35,796 nt of DNA from a virus. The stretch covers positions 1 to 35,796 of IMG/VR virus record IMGVR_UViG_3300024264_000087; one strand, 5' to 3'. Positions within the stretch are counted from its first letter, which is position 1. Every line of letters starts with the position of its first letter. The notes below the pieces were generated by a model that was not told the DNA's origin, did not search any database, and worked only from the letters and a program-made list of their open reading frames with translations. Below, in pieces: positions 25,052 through 34,699 of this stretch. The translations under genes were made by a program, and so were the position numbers.

Positions 25052-28000
25052 ATGTACGAAATAGACGGAATAAAATTCACTAAAGAAGAGCTTGAAGCTA
25101 AAGCTAAAGAGCTAGGCATAACTTTTGAAGAACTACTTGCTAAAAACTCTGATCTAATCAAACAAGTAGGAGCAACTCCTGAAGAAATTATACCTGTTGA
25201 AGATGGTGTGTTTATACCTGAAGAACTGACTAACCCTAAAATACCAGGAGTTGAAGAAGCACTAGACGATGCTAGACAAGATTTAACGCCAACTGAACAA
25301 GAGACTAAAAAGAAGCAAGAAGAGCTTAAATCTTTTGAGCAGCAGATAGCCGATTACAACAAGCAGATTAACGAGATACTAAATATGCCTAACACTACAG
25401 GTGAACAGCGTTTAGAAATGGTTAATCAACTACCTGTTCCAGAAAGTGTAGAGCAAAATACTGAAGCGCGTGATGCTAAGAAACGAGCATTTGATGCAGA
25501 TAGATTTAAAATGGCTGAAAGAGAAGAATATGATAAATATAAAGAAACTGGAGAAATAGAAGACACTTCTTATGTAGAAAACGAATATACTAAAAGAGAT
25601 TATTCTAATGCTACTAAAAGAATACAAGAAAGTGAAAACAAAGAAGATGAATATAGCAATTTATTTAATGAGTTTTTAATGACTGATCCTCTTGTGGATT
25701 CTAGAAGAAATTTTTATGTTAAAAATGTTTCAGAGAAAGTTGAAGCTTTTAAACAAGAACTTGTAGATAAAAACGTATATGATTTAAGTACTAGAGCAGG
25801 TGTTGATTTAGCTCAGAAAAGAGTAAATGAATACTATGCTAGTCTCATAGATGAGTCCATGCAAAACGACCCTATAGTGTTACAGCAAGCAGAAAAAATA
25901 AGTGAAATGCTTGGTATAATGAATGCTGCAGAAAACAAAAGAGAAGCTAGAGGCGAAAGCTTAGTTTACAGTCTTTCAGACTTTGGTCAAGCTTATTATG
26001 GTAAAGGATCTATAATGTCTGATGTTATTGCTGGTGTAGAAAACTTAGCTGTGTCAACTCTAGGTTTAACTAGTAATTCAATGGATGTTATTGGTGCTCA
26101 AGTCGATGGTAGAAGAAAAAACCAAGCACAAGACGTGTTAAGTCAAATAGCTACTTTAGAAAGTGAAGGCAACGGAGAAGATGAAGAGGTTGCAATAAGA
26201 ATAGGGGAGAAAAAGCCAGGTATAATAGATAATAGAGTTTTATTAAAAGGCACTATAAAAGAATTAAAAGCTAATGCTGAAAAAAACTTACAAGAAGGAT
26301 CACAAAGCTTAGAAGAGAATATAGCTCAAATGCAAGAGTTTGAAGAATATAGAGCTTTAGCTGAGCAAGCTAAGTTTTCTGATGGTATAAGCTTTAGAGA
26401 TATTATGGTCGGTCTAGGTGGTTCTATACCTCAAATGGCCGCTGCTTCTGCAGGTGCGGTAGCAACATTTGCATCTGGAGGTGTACTAGCACCTGTTGCT
26501 GGTGCTTTAACTTTAGGTGGTGGAGCTATGGTTACGGCTCAGTTTTATGGTGAAAACTATATAGAAGGCGTTAAAGAAGGTATGCTAGCTGATAAAGAAA
26601 AATATCCAGATGGTATAACTGAAGAAGCGTTAGGTGAAGCTATAGCTAGCGGAGAGTACGATAATGTGGCTCAAGATTTAGCAACCGCAGCTTTAATGTC
26701 TAGACTAGAAAAATTAGGTGCTGAGACTACTATGAAAGCTTTTTTCAAAAGCATGGGTGTGTCATATAAGTCTGGAGTTAAATCGTTGTTTAGAGGTGAT
26801 ATTAAAAAAATTATAAAAAATATGGGTAAGGGCGTAGTAAAACAAACGCCTAATTCATTAATAGAAGGTTTAACAGAAGTTGGCCAAAGTACTTTACAAG
26901 CTTTAAATACAGGTGCTAAACAAGGAGATTTATTTAAGTATGTAAATGGTGAAAACAATTGGGAAGAGTTTTTAGCTGGTGTAACTATAGGAACTGTACT
27001 ACCTTTTGGAGGTTCAGTAGCTAAACAAACAATAACTGAAATAAGATCTGTTGCTATGCAGGTTGCTAAAGAATTTAACCCTAAAGGTAATCTAGCTCAA
27101 ACAGAAATGTTTTACAAAAAAACTTTAGCTGATCTTAAAAAACAAAAAGATGCAGGTAATATTTCTGAACAAGACTATCATGATAAAGTAGAAACAATAT
27201 CTACTATTAGAAACGCTGGATTAAAAGTTCCTGGTAGTTTTAGTAAGAGAGCTAGAGCGGAGTCTCTTGATTTAATGGTTGAGAAATCAGAGCTATTAAA
27301 AGAAATAGAGGGTTTAGATTCTGAACTTACTAAGCCACAACAAGAGAGAATAAAAGAAATAAACAAAAGACTTCAAAACATAGGTAAAGCTGAAGATATA
27401 ATAAATAAAAATAAAAAAGTATCTAAACAACTAGCTGACGATGTGATAGATGAATTTAAAACTTTTGAAAACGAAGAGGAAATGAAAGCGTTTTTAGAAG
27501 AAAATGGAAAAGATCCTGACTTAGCGAGTGGTAGAGCGGTAGAAGTTAATATAGACGGTAAAGAAATTGCTTTGGTTAATACTGAAAAAATGACTGATGG
27601 TGTTGGTTATTTTGCTGGTGCTCATGAAATATTACATAAGTTTCTTAAAAACACTTTAAAAACAAATCCTGAGTCTGTTTACCAAATGGCTAATGTTATT
27701 AAGAAAAGATTAAAAGTATTAAGTCAAAACCCATCTCTCAAAGATAACGCATTAATTAAATCACTTAATAATACACTCAACGAGTATAAAATAGACAAGG
27801 ACGTAACCGAAGCTAAAGAAGCTGAAGAACTAATTACTTTATTTAGTGAGTTTGTTGACCTTGGTTTAATAGCTAAAGACAAAAAACTAGGAGATAACTT
27901 ACGTAATGCGAGTAGAAGATTATTTCAAGATTTTTTACCTAACAAAAAAGGAAAAATACAGTTTAATAATGCTAATGATATTTTAAACTTTATAGCAGAT

Positions 28001-31000
28001 TATAACAAATCTATAAATAAAGGAAGACTTACTAGAGCTCAAAGAAACGCTGCAGAAAAAGGTATAGAAATATCTGATGATTTAGATGCTGCAGGTTTAG
28101 AGTTTGATGAAGAAAGAGTAGTAGCAAGAGAAGCAGCTAGCAAGGATGCTAGTCTAGCTAAAGATGTAGAGATTGAAGGACTAATAGAAACCATGGGTGT
28201 TAAAAATCCAGAACTACCAGCAGCTTTAGCTTTTCAATTTGAAGATGACGTTAGGAGATATGTAAATAGTAGAAATTTTGTTATAGGTAATACTCCAGTT
28301 AGAGACAATCCTAAAGTAGCTGGAACTAGAGATAGAGAAACTGGAGAGTCTGTAGAAGGGGCAGTTCAAATGGAAGATATAATTTTTAGTATAATATCAG
28401 ATGAAAGAGGTGTTATAGATTATGTTAATAAATACTTAGCTAAATCAGATGATTACAGAAAAAATATAACTTTAGGTAGATTTGTAGGAAAAGCTATAAA
28501 ACAATTTGATCCTTATAGAGCTACAGAAATAGTAGCTCCATTATTAGGTGTTCAGTCTCAAGAACAGTTAGAAGAAAAACCAAAGCAAGATTTTAGTAAA
28601 GAAGAAAAGCAATCGTTAAGAAAAAGTTTTATAGAGCTAGGTGACGATTTAGGAATGGAAGAAGGAGGAGAGTTTTACAATAAGGTTATAGAGAAGACTA
28701 AGAGAACGTTAGGAACTAGATTAGGAGACGTAAGCTCAGGAGCATTTTTAAATGCTCTTAGAAAGTCAGCTATTGCTGATTTAGAAACTGATATTAAAAA
28801 GATAATGGGTACGCCAACAAGTGCTAAATATAAAAACTTTGTTGAAACTTATGTACCGGCTATCTTAGCTAAAGCTCAGCAAACAACATTGAACAAAAGA
28901 TTAAATGGACTTACTGAGCCAGTGATAGATCCAAAGACAGGTAAGCAAGCTAGAACATTGACTGAAGAATCTAGAGCAGAAGGCTCAAGAGTTAAAGATC
29001 CATATGCTGGTAATCCTAAAAAACAATTAATACCAGGTTTAACAACTAAAGATTTAACTAACTTCTTTATTAACACAGCAAGACCTGATGCTAGAAGAAA
29101 CTCATTAGCTAAAGTAGCAGCTATTGAATTTACAGAAGATGCTTTAAGACAAGTGTTAGATTCTCAAGTAGAAGATAGTTTTGGTAGACAGCCAGGTACT
29201 GAAGGTTATGTGCCTACTACACTAGCTGAATTAAGAGCTGAAAAGTTTGGTAGAGATAATGTAGAGGCAGAAATTGCATTTGTAGCTAGAGATTTAGGTA
29301 GAGGTGAAAATTATAGTTTTGCTAAAGATATAGTTTTAGAGCCGGACGAATTATCAGCGTTCATGCTTAAAGCAAATGAGCTAGTAGATATAGCTTACAC
29401 AACTGGTTATAGAGACGAAGATGGTAATTATAAACCTGAGTTTCAACAAGCAATAGAAGGTGTAGATGATAATGTTATTAAGGCTATAGATATGCTGCTA
29501 GAAGAAGATCCTATGTTAGAACAAGGCGGCGAATTTGTAAGAGTAAATAAAAAGTTTTTAAGCGAAGCAGATGAGAAGCTTTTAAAACAAATAAATAATA
29601 AAGATCATATAATTACTAGCAAGATAAAAGGAAAAAGAACTATAAATAAAGCAGCTGCAAAAAGTATGAACAATTTTGCACAAAGAGTTGTTAAAATAGT
29701 AGACTCAGGTTTAATAGGTTCTTTTAATGAAAGTTTAGAATTTTTAGGTTTTAGTAATAGGTTGTTAGATCCTGCTAAGCAAAAGGAAGATGGTAGCATG
29801 GGAGCATATTTTATGGAGTATGTAAAAGCAAGATCATCTAAATTTAAAAAAGAAAATAACGTTAATACTAAAGACGTTATACCTATGAATAAAGATTTTA
29901 CTAAGGTAAAAAATATATTAAAACCAATGCTTTCTCCTGGTAGTGTAGAAGAAAAACTTTCTTTATTAAAAGAAAAAGAACAAAAAATAAAAGACGCAAA
30001 TATAGCTAACATAGAGTTATTTAAAACTTTAATGTTAGAAATACAGAACGATTATCAAAATGGTAAAAAAATAACACCACTACAGTTGTTTCAATTTTTT
30101 CAATTACAAACAGGTGCTGTTAAAGGTTTAAGAGCTTTAAGTGGTTTTGATTATTTATATTTAATAGACGGTAATCAAGATATAGAAAGCTTTAAAAACA
30201 AAAGACTTAGTAAAGAAAACTTCCTTAAGTTAGATACAGAACAACAAGATGCTTCTATTCAAGAATTCATAGACGAGTTTCCAGAGTTTAAAGATAGATA
30301 TGATATAAGATTAAAACAAAATATAAACGCTATTGATAAAAAAACTGGTAAGAAAAAATATACTTTAGAAGAAGCTAAAGTTCAAGCAGCGTTTGGTACA
30401 AAACCTTCTGCTTATGTAGATTTAATAACTAAAGGAGAACACTTAGTTCCTAATTCTATAACTATGACAGAGCTTTTTCAAGGCATGTTAAAAGGAACTT
30501 TAACAGATGCTTCATTAGATAAAATTCTATCTGGCCATACTCAGTTTTTTGGACCTAATTACGTTACGGATCTTATAGATGCTAAAGGAATAGAAGGTGG
30601 TCCAAAAATAGCTTTAACAAGTCAAGAAGGAATATTAAGACTTACTAAGTTTTTAAAGAATCAAACTGGAATAAGTAATAACATATATTCTATAAACGGA
30701 GAAAAAGCTTACAAACAGATACTACAGAAAGAAATATTTGATAAAAAAGTAAAGATATTAGAAAAATCTGCAAGCCAAGCAAAAGATATAGATATTGATT
30801 TATTAAAAAGCTCCGGTGTTTTAGAGGTTAATGAAGACATGTCTATGGAGGAAGTTTTAAGTAAAGCTGCTACAATAGATAAAGCTTTAAGAATAGCTCG
30901 TGATCCTAATGCTCCTGTTAAAAAAATTAGAGTATTTGACTTTGATGATACGTTAGCAACTAGCAATAATATAGTTATAGCTACATCTCCAGATGGCACA

Positions 31001-34000
31001 GTTAGAGAGTTAAATGCAGAAGAGTTTGCAGCTGAAGGATTTGATTTAAAAAGCCAAGGTTATGATTTAAATTTTGATGACTTCAATAATGTAACTGATG
31101 GTGCTCGTGGACCTTTATTTGATATAGCTCAAAAGATTAAAGATGCTAGAGGAACAGATGATGTTTTTGTTTTAACAGCAAGAGCTCCACAAGCTGCACC
31201 TGCTATTTATGAGTTTTTAAAGTCTCAAGGTTTAGAAATACCATTAAAAAATATAACAGGTTTAGGTAATTCTACTGGAGAAGCTAAAGCTAATTGGATC
31301 ATAGGAAAAGCAGCTGAAGGTTATAATGATTTTTACTTTGCTGATGATGCTGCAGCTAACGTAGCCGCTGTTAAAGAGTCAATGAATCTTTTAGATGTTA
31401 AATCCAAGACTCAATTAGTAAAGAAAAATGAAATAAAGTTTAGCAAAGAGTCTACTTCATTAAAATGGGAAACTGACGATGCAGGTAATATGAAAACCAC
31501 TTTTAATGTAGGTGATAAAAAATATAATTTTAATTTAGACGCTAGAGATAGTCAAGGAAGCTTTGATGTAGAGTTTGATCTTGATGGTAGACAAGATATT
31601 ACTGGCACTGGTGATTCTGTTAAGGTTATTAAAACTGTTTACAATGGTTTGTTAAATGCTATAAGTCAAAACGAAAACATAAAGAAAATTGAATTTTCTG
31701 CTAAAAAATCAGAACCAAGTAGAGTTAAACTATATACTACTTTAATGAATAATGTTGCTGAGAGATTAGGCTGGGAAACAGATGTATGGGAAAGTAATGA
31801 TTTTATAACACCAGAAAATAGTGGTTATGATTTTGAAATAACAAAACCAAGAAAAAAGCAAGAAGGTCCAGTTGAAAAAGTATTAGACGTTGTGGATGTT
31901 AAGTCTGAAGTTCAGCAAGCTAGTCAAGCTAAAGATTTAGATTTAGATTTTAATGATATAATTGAACAAAAAACAGGTATTGCAGCTCAAAAAGAATACT
32001 CTAAAGCAAAAGCAGAAGTTAGAGGTTCTAAGAGAGATAAGTTTCAATTTTTTATACCTTACTCTGCTGAGGATTTTACAGGTTTAATATATCCATTGTT
32101 AAGCAAGGGTAAGCTAGGTGATTCACAGCTGGCTTGGTTCAAAAAGAATTTGTTTGATCCATTTTCTAGAGGTCAATTAAATCTACAAAAAGCTAGATTA
32201 AATCTAATGGAAGATTTTAAAAAGCTTAAAAAAGATTTAAATGTACCTAAAGATTTAAATGAAGAAGCAGTAGATGGTTTTACTAATGAGCAAGCTGTAA
32301 GAGTTTACTTGTGGACTAAGCAAGGTTTAGAAGTACCTGGTTTATCAAAAACAGATACTAAAGAATTAAATTCTGTTATATTAAACAATCCTACTTTAAA
32401 AAGTTTTGCTGATCAGTTACTAACAATAAACAAAAGCCCATATCCTTCTCCATTAAAAGACTGGTTAGTTGGTAATATAACTACTGATTTAATGAGAGGT
32501 TTAAAAGAAACTAAAAGACCTGAATACCTACAAGAGTGGCAAGATAATGTGGATATAATATTTAGTGAGAAAAACCTTAACAAGCTTGAAGCAGCTTACG
32601 GAGCTAGATATAGAGAAGCTTTAGAAAACATACTTAAACGTATGAAGTCTGGAAGTAATAGACTACAAGAGGGAAATAGATTAAGCAATAGAATATTAAA
32701 TTATATTAACGGATCTAATGCTGCTATAATGTTCTTTAATACTAGATCTGCTATACTACAAACAATATCTTCTATAAACTTTTTAAACTGGGATTTTAAT
32801 AACCCACTAAAAGCAGGTGCTGCATTTGCTAATCAACCTCAATATTGGAAAGACTTTATGACTTTAATGAACTCTGATTTTTTAAAAGATAGAAGAAACG
32901 GTTTAAAAATAAATATAACAGAATCTGAAATAGCTGACGCTGCTAACACTAGTAAAAACAAAGCTAAAGGAGTTTTAAATTATATACTTTCTAAAGGTTA
33001 TGCGCCAACTCAATATGCAGATAGTTTTGCTATTGCTACTGGTGGTGCTACGTTCTATAGAAATAGAATAAAAGACTTAATGAATAAAGGTGTTTCAGAA
33101 GCAGATGCTGAAAAGCAAGCTATGGAAGAGTTCATGGAAAAGACTGAAGAAAATCAACAGTCTAGTAGACCTGATAAAATATCTCAACAACAGTCAAGTG
33201 ATTATGGTAGGTTAATACTTATGTTTGCTAACACACCTATGCAATATGCTAGATTACAGAAAAGAGCTATTCAAGATTTAGCAAATGGAAGAGGTGATAG
33301 CAAAGCTAACGTAAGTAAAATAATATATTACGGAGTTGTTCAAAATATTATATTCAACGCCTTGCAACAAGCAGTATTTGCTTTAGGTTTTGGAGATGAT
33401 GAAGAAGATGAAAAGAAAAGTAAAAAAGCTCTTGATGTAGCTAATGGCATGGCAGATTCCTTGTTAAGAGGTTTGGGTGTTGCTGGTGCTGCAACTTCTG
33501 TAGTTAAAAACTTTTTATTAGATATATATGAAAGATCAGGTAGAACTAGACCTGAGTATGTTGATTCTATATATAAACTACTACAGTTTTCTCCGCCTAT
33601 AGGATCTAAAATATCTAGACTTAGACAAGCAACTTGGCAATTTGATTCTAAAAAAAGAAGACAAGAAATGATGGACGAAGGTTTTAGTATGACAAATCCA
33701 GCTTTCTTAGCTTCTGCAAAAGTTGTATCTGCTACTACTAATATTCCTTTAGATAGATTATTATTAAAGTATGATAACTTGTATTCTATCATGGATGAAG
33801 ATACAGAAACATGGCAAAAAATAGCGTTAGCTAGTGGTTGGCCTAAATGGACTTTAGAAACTAAAGCTCAAAGAGATCAAAAAGCTTTAAATTATCTTAT
33901 AAAAGATCCTAAAGGATATAAAGCTTGGGAACAAAAGTCTATATTAAAACAATTTGGTTTAAAGTCTTATGAAATTAGTAGATTTAAAAACGAAGAGTCT

Positions 34001-34150
34001 AGAGTTAAAGAAATATTAAGATTACAAAAAGAAACAAATAAAAACTTTCAACCTTTAAAGTTAGACAAACCTGAAACTAAAGAAGAGAAAGCAGCTAGAA
34101 AAGCTGAGATATTAAGAAAAGCAATAGAAAAGAAAAATGCCAGGAATTAA
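25052..34150 (+). CDS. giant multi-domain virion (internal/ejection) protein with zincin and HAD-like domains
   Basis: This gene encodes 3032 aa and is the largest in the window. From the N-terminus: a helical start with ELEAKAKELGITFEELLAKN; a Gly/Ala hydrophobic segment at 451-496 that could cross a membrane; a coiled coil at about 690-800; HEILH at 858-862, a zinc-peptidase HExxH motif with a possible Glu ligand in EELITLFSEF. A HAD phosphatase-like domain follows, with FDFDDTLA (nucleophile D1963, acid D1965, T1967), LTARAP (T2042) and FYFADD (D2098, D2099). A possible GNAT-like unit lies at about 2120-2270. The C-terminal 700 residues hold conserved blocks (2331-2480 and 2563-2790) seen in many marine phage giants. 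It probably enters the cell with the DNA. No transglycosylase motif or polymerase signature was recognised. Confidence 0.75.
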   Translation: MYEIDGIKFTKEELEAKAKELGITFEELLAKNSDLIKQVGATPEEIIPVEDGVFIPEELTNPKIPGVEEALDDARQDLTPTEQETKKKQEELKSFEQQIADYNKQINEILNMPNTTGEQRLEMVNQLPVPESVEQNTEARDAKKRAFDADRFKMAEREEYDKYKETGEIEDTSYVENEYTKRDYSNATKRIQESENKEDEYSNLFNEFLMTDPLVDSRRNFYVKNVSEKVEAFKQELVDKNVYDLSTRAGVDLAQKRVNEYYASLIDESMQNDPIVLQQAEKISEMLGIMNAAENKREARGESLVYSLSDFGQAYYGKGSIMSDVIAGVENLAVSTLGLTSNSMDVIGAQVDGRRKNQAQDVLSQIATLESEGNGEDEEVAIRIGEKKPGIIDNRVLLKGTIKELKANAEKNLQEGSQSLEENIAQMQEFEEYRALAEQAKFSDGISFRDIMVGLGGSIPQMAAASAGAVATFASGGVLAPVAGALTLGGGAMVTAQFYGENYIEGVKEGMLADKEKYPDGITEEALGEAIASGEYDNVAQDLATAALMSRLEKLGAETTMKAFFKSMGVSYKSGVKSLFRGDIKKIIKNMGKGVVKQTPNSLIEGLTEVGQSTLQALNTGAKQGDLFKYVNGENNWEEFLAGVTIGTVLPFGGSVAKQTITEIRSVAMQVAKEFNPKGNLAQTEMFYKKTLADLKKQKDAGNISEQDYHDKVETISTIRNAGLKVPGSFSKRARAESLDLMVEKSELLKEIEGLDSELTKPQQERIKEINKRLQNIGKAEDIINKNKKVSKQLADDVIDEFKTFENEEEMKAFLEENGKDPDLASGRAVEVNIDGKEIALVNTEKMTDGVGYFAGAHEILHKFLKNTLKTNPESVYQMANVIKKRLKVLSQNPSLKDNALIKSLNNTLNEYKIDKDVTEAKEAEELITLFSEFVDLGLIAKDKKLGDNLRNASRRLFQDFLPNKKGKIQFNNANDILNFIADYNKSINKGRLTRAQRNAAEKGIEISDDLDAAGLEFDEERVVAREAASKDASLAKDVEIEGLIETMGVKNPELPAALAFQFEDDVRRYVNSRNFVIGNTPVRDNPKVAGTRDRETGESVEGAVQMEDIIFSIISDERGVIDYVNKYLAKSDDYRKNITLGRFVGKAIKQFDPYRATEIVAPLLGVQSQEQLEEKPKQDFSKEEKQSLRKSFIELGDDLGMEEGGEFYNKVIEKTKRTLGTRLGDVSSGAFLNALRKSAIADLETDIKKIMGTPTSAKYKNFVETYVPAILAKAQQTTLNKRLNGLTEPVIDPKTGKQARTLTEESRAEGSRVKDPYAGNPKKQLIPGLTTKDLTNFFINTARPDARRNSLAKVAAIEFTEDALRQVLDSQVEDSFGRQPGTEGYVPTTLAELRAEKFGRDNVEAEIAFVARDLGRGENYSFAKDIVLEPDELSAFMLKANELVDIAYTTGYRDEDGNYKPEFQQAIEGVDDNVIKAIDMLLEEDPMLEQGGEFVRVNKKFLSEADEKLLKQINNKDHIITSKIKGKRTINKAAAKSMNNFAQRVVKIVDSGLIGSFNESLEFLGFSNRLLDPAKQKEDGSMGAYFMEYVKARSSKFKKENNVNTKDVIPMNKDFTKVKNILKPMLSPGSVEEKLSLLKEKEQKIKDANIANIELFKTLMLEIQNDYQNGKKITPLQLFQFFQLQTGAVKGLRALSGFDYLYLIDGNQDIESFKNKRLSKENFLKLDTEQQDASIQEFIDEFPEFKDRYDIRLKQNINAIDKKTGKKKYTLEEAKVQAAFGTKPSAYVDLITKGEHLVPNSITMTELFQGMLKGTLTDASLDKILSGHTQFFGPNYVTDLIDAKGIEGGPKIALTSQEGILRLTKFLKNQTGISNNIYSINGEKAYKQILQKEIFDKKVKILEKSASQAKDIDIDLLKSSGVLEVNEDMSMEEVLSKAATIDKALRIARDPNAPVKKIRVFDFDDTLATSNNIVIATSPDGTVRELNAEEFAAEGFDLKSQGYDLNFDDFNNVTDGARGPLFDIAQKIKDARGTDDVFVLTARAPQAAPAIYEFLKSQGLEIPLKNITGLGNSTGEAKANWIIGKAAEGYNDFYFADDAAANVAAVKESMNLLDVKSKTQLVKKNEIKFSKESTSLKWETDDAGNMKTTFNVGDKKYNFNLDARDSQGSFDVEFDLDGRQDITGTGDSVKVIKTVYNGLLNAISQNENIKKIEFSAKKSEPSRVKLYTTLMNNVAERLGWETDVWESNDFITPENSGYDFEITKPRKKQEGPVEKVLDVVDVKSEVQQASQAKDLDLDFNDIIEQKTGIAAQKEYSKAKAEVRGSKRDKFQFFIPYSAEDFTGLIYPLLSKGKLGDSQLAWFKKNLFDPFSRGQLNLQKARLNLMEDFKKLKKDLNVPKDLNEEAVDGFTNEQAVRVYLWTKQGLEVPGLSKTDTKELNSVILNNPTLKSFADQLLTINKSPYPSPLKDWLVGNITTDLMRGLKETKRPEYLQEWQDNVDIIFSEKNLNKLEAAYGARYREALENILKRMKSGSNRLQEGNRLSNRILNYINGSNAAIMFFNTRSAILQTISSINFLNWDFNNPLKAGAAFANQPQYWKDFMTLMNSDFLKDRRNGLKINITESEIADAANTSKNKAKGVLNYILSKGYAPTQYADSFAIATGGATFYRNRIKDLMNKGVSEADAEKQAMEEFMEKTEENQQSSRPDKISQQQSSDYGRLILMFANTPMQYARLQKRAIQDLANGRGDSKANVSKIIYYGVVQNIIFNALQQAVFALGFGDDEEDEKKSKKALDVANGMADSLLRGLGVAGAATSVVKNFLLDIYERSGRTRPEYVDSIYKLLQFSPPIGSKISRLRQATWQFDSKKRRQEMMDEGFSMTNPAFLASAKVVSATTNIPLDRLLLKYDNLYSIMDEDTETWQKIALASGWPKWTLETKAQRDQKALNYLIKDPKGYKAWEQKSILKQFGLKSYEISRFKNEESRVKEILRLQKETNKNFQPLKLDKPETKEEKAARKAEILRKAIEKKNARN

Positions 34151-34313
34151 AACACATAGAAAATCTAAGATTACAAAATCTAAGTATGAAACTCCAATGT
34201 CTTTGAAAGATGCTTGCTATAGAAAAGCTAAAGCAAAATACGATGTATTTCCATCTGCTTATGCTAGTGGTTACATAGCTAAATGTAGAAAACGTGGCGG
34301 TAAAATAAAGTAG
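34137..34313 (+). CDS. small basic Cys protein of the 'PSAYASG...KCRKRG' type
   Basis: This gene encodes 58 aa. It starts inside the end of the giant gene (14-base overlap, ATG 34137) and stops with TAG 34311-34313. The core at 24-54 runs ACYRKAKAKYDVFPSAYASG and YIAKCRKRGG with two cysteines. From memory, this 'VWPSAYASG' core recurs in marine phages and giant viruses with no proven function. The charge (about one third Lys/Arg) suggests nucleic acid binding. It belongs with the small Lys/Arg/Cys proteins at 640 and 34315. Confidence 0.72.
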   Translation: MPGIKTHRKSKITKSKYETPMSLKDACYRKAKAKYDVFPSAYASGYIAKCRKRGGKIK

Positions 34314-34314
34314 C

Positions 34315-34614
34315 ATGGAGAAAGATTCTTGGAGTGTGTCAACAGGTAGGTCGCCATTGGCAGCAGTTAGAAAAACAAAAAAAGGAGCAGCTTTAAAACG
34401 CTGGTTTAAAGAAGAGTGGAAAGATGAGAAGGGAAATGTTTGCGGATCTGAAGAAAATAAAAACACTAAGGTTTGTAGACCGTCTAAGAAAGTAAGTGAC
34501 AAATCTCCTAAGCCTTGGAGTCAAATGTCTCAAAGAGAAAAAAGAAAAGTTACTAGAGCTAAGAAAAAGGTAGGCATGGGAAAGAGAAGAGCATCAAGTA
34601 GCAATGTATCATAG
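34315..34614 (+). CDS. small basic Cys protein, DUF5872-like
   Basis: This gene encodes 99 aa and starts one base after the previous stop. LKRWFKEEWKD at 27-37, then CG, VCRP and a Lys/Arg-rich C-terminal helix (REKRKVTRAKKKVGMGKRR) match what I recall of DUF5872, a short family in phages and large DNA viruses. Its role is unknown; nucleic acid binding is plausible from charge. It is the last gene of the late unit before the bidirectional terminator. Confidence 0.7.
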   Translation: MEKDSWSVSTGRSPLAAVRKTKKGAALKRWFKEEWKDEKGNVCGSEENKNTKVCRPSKKVSDKSPKPWSQMSQREKRKVTRAKKKVGMGKRRASSSNVS

Positions 34615-34656
34615 GGAACAAAAATACTGGGCACCATACCCAAAGTTCCTGTAACC

Positions 34657-34690
34657 AAAAAAGGGGATCTCAAACGAGGTCCCCTTTTTA
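34657..34690. terminator. bidirectional intrinsic terminator between convergent units
   Basis: GGGGATCTC (34663-34671) pairs with GAGGTCCCC (34676-34684) around AAAC with one G-T pair, extended by six A before and five T after. With A-runs on one side and T-runs on the other it can end transcription from both strands, as expected between the late genes and the leftward tRNA-reductase unit. Confidence 0.9.
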
Positions 34691-34699
34691 TTTTAGATG

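Noticed and set aside
25052-34150. N4-type virion RNA polymerase in the giant protein
   Set aside because: Size and place would fit, but I found no recognisable T7/N4 polymerase motifs; the visible motifs are zincin and HAD.
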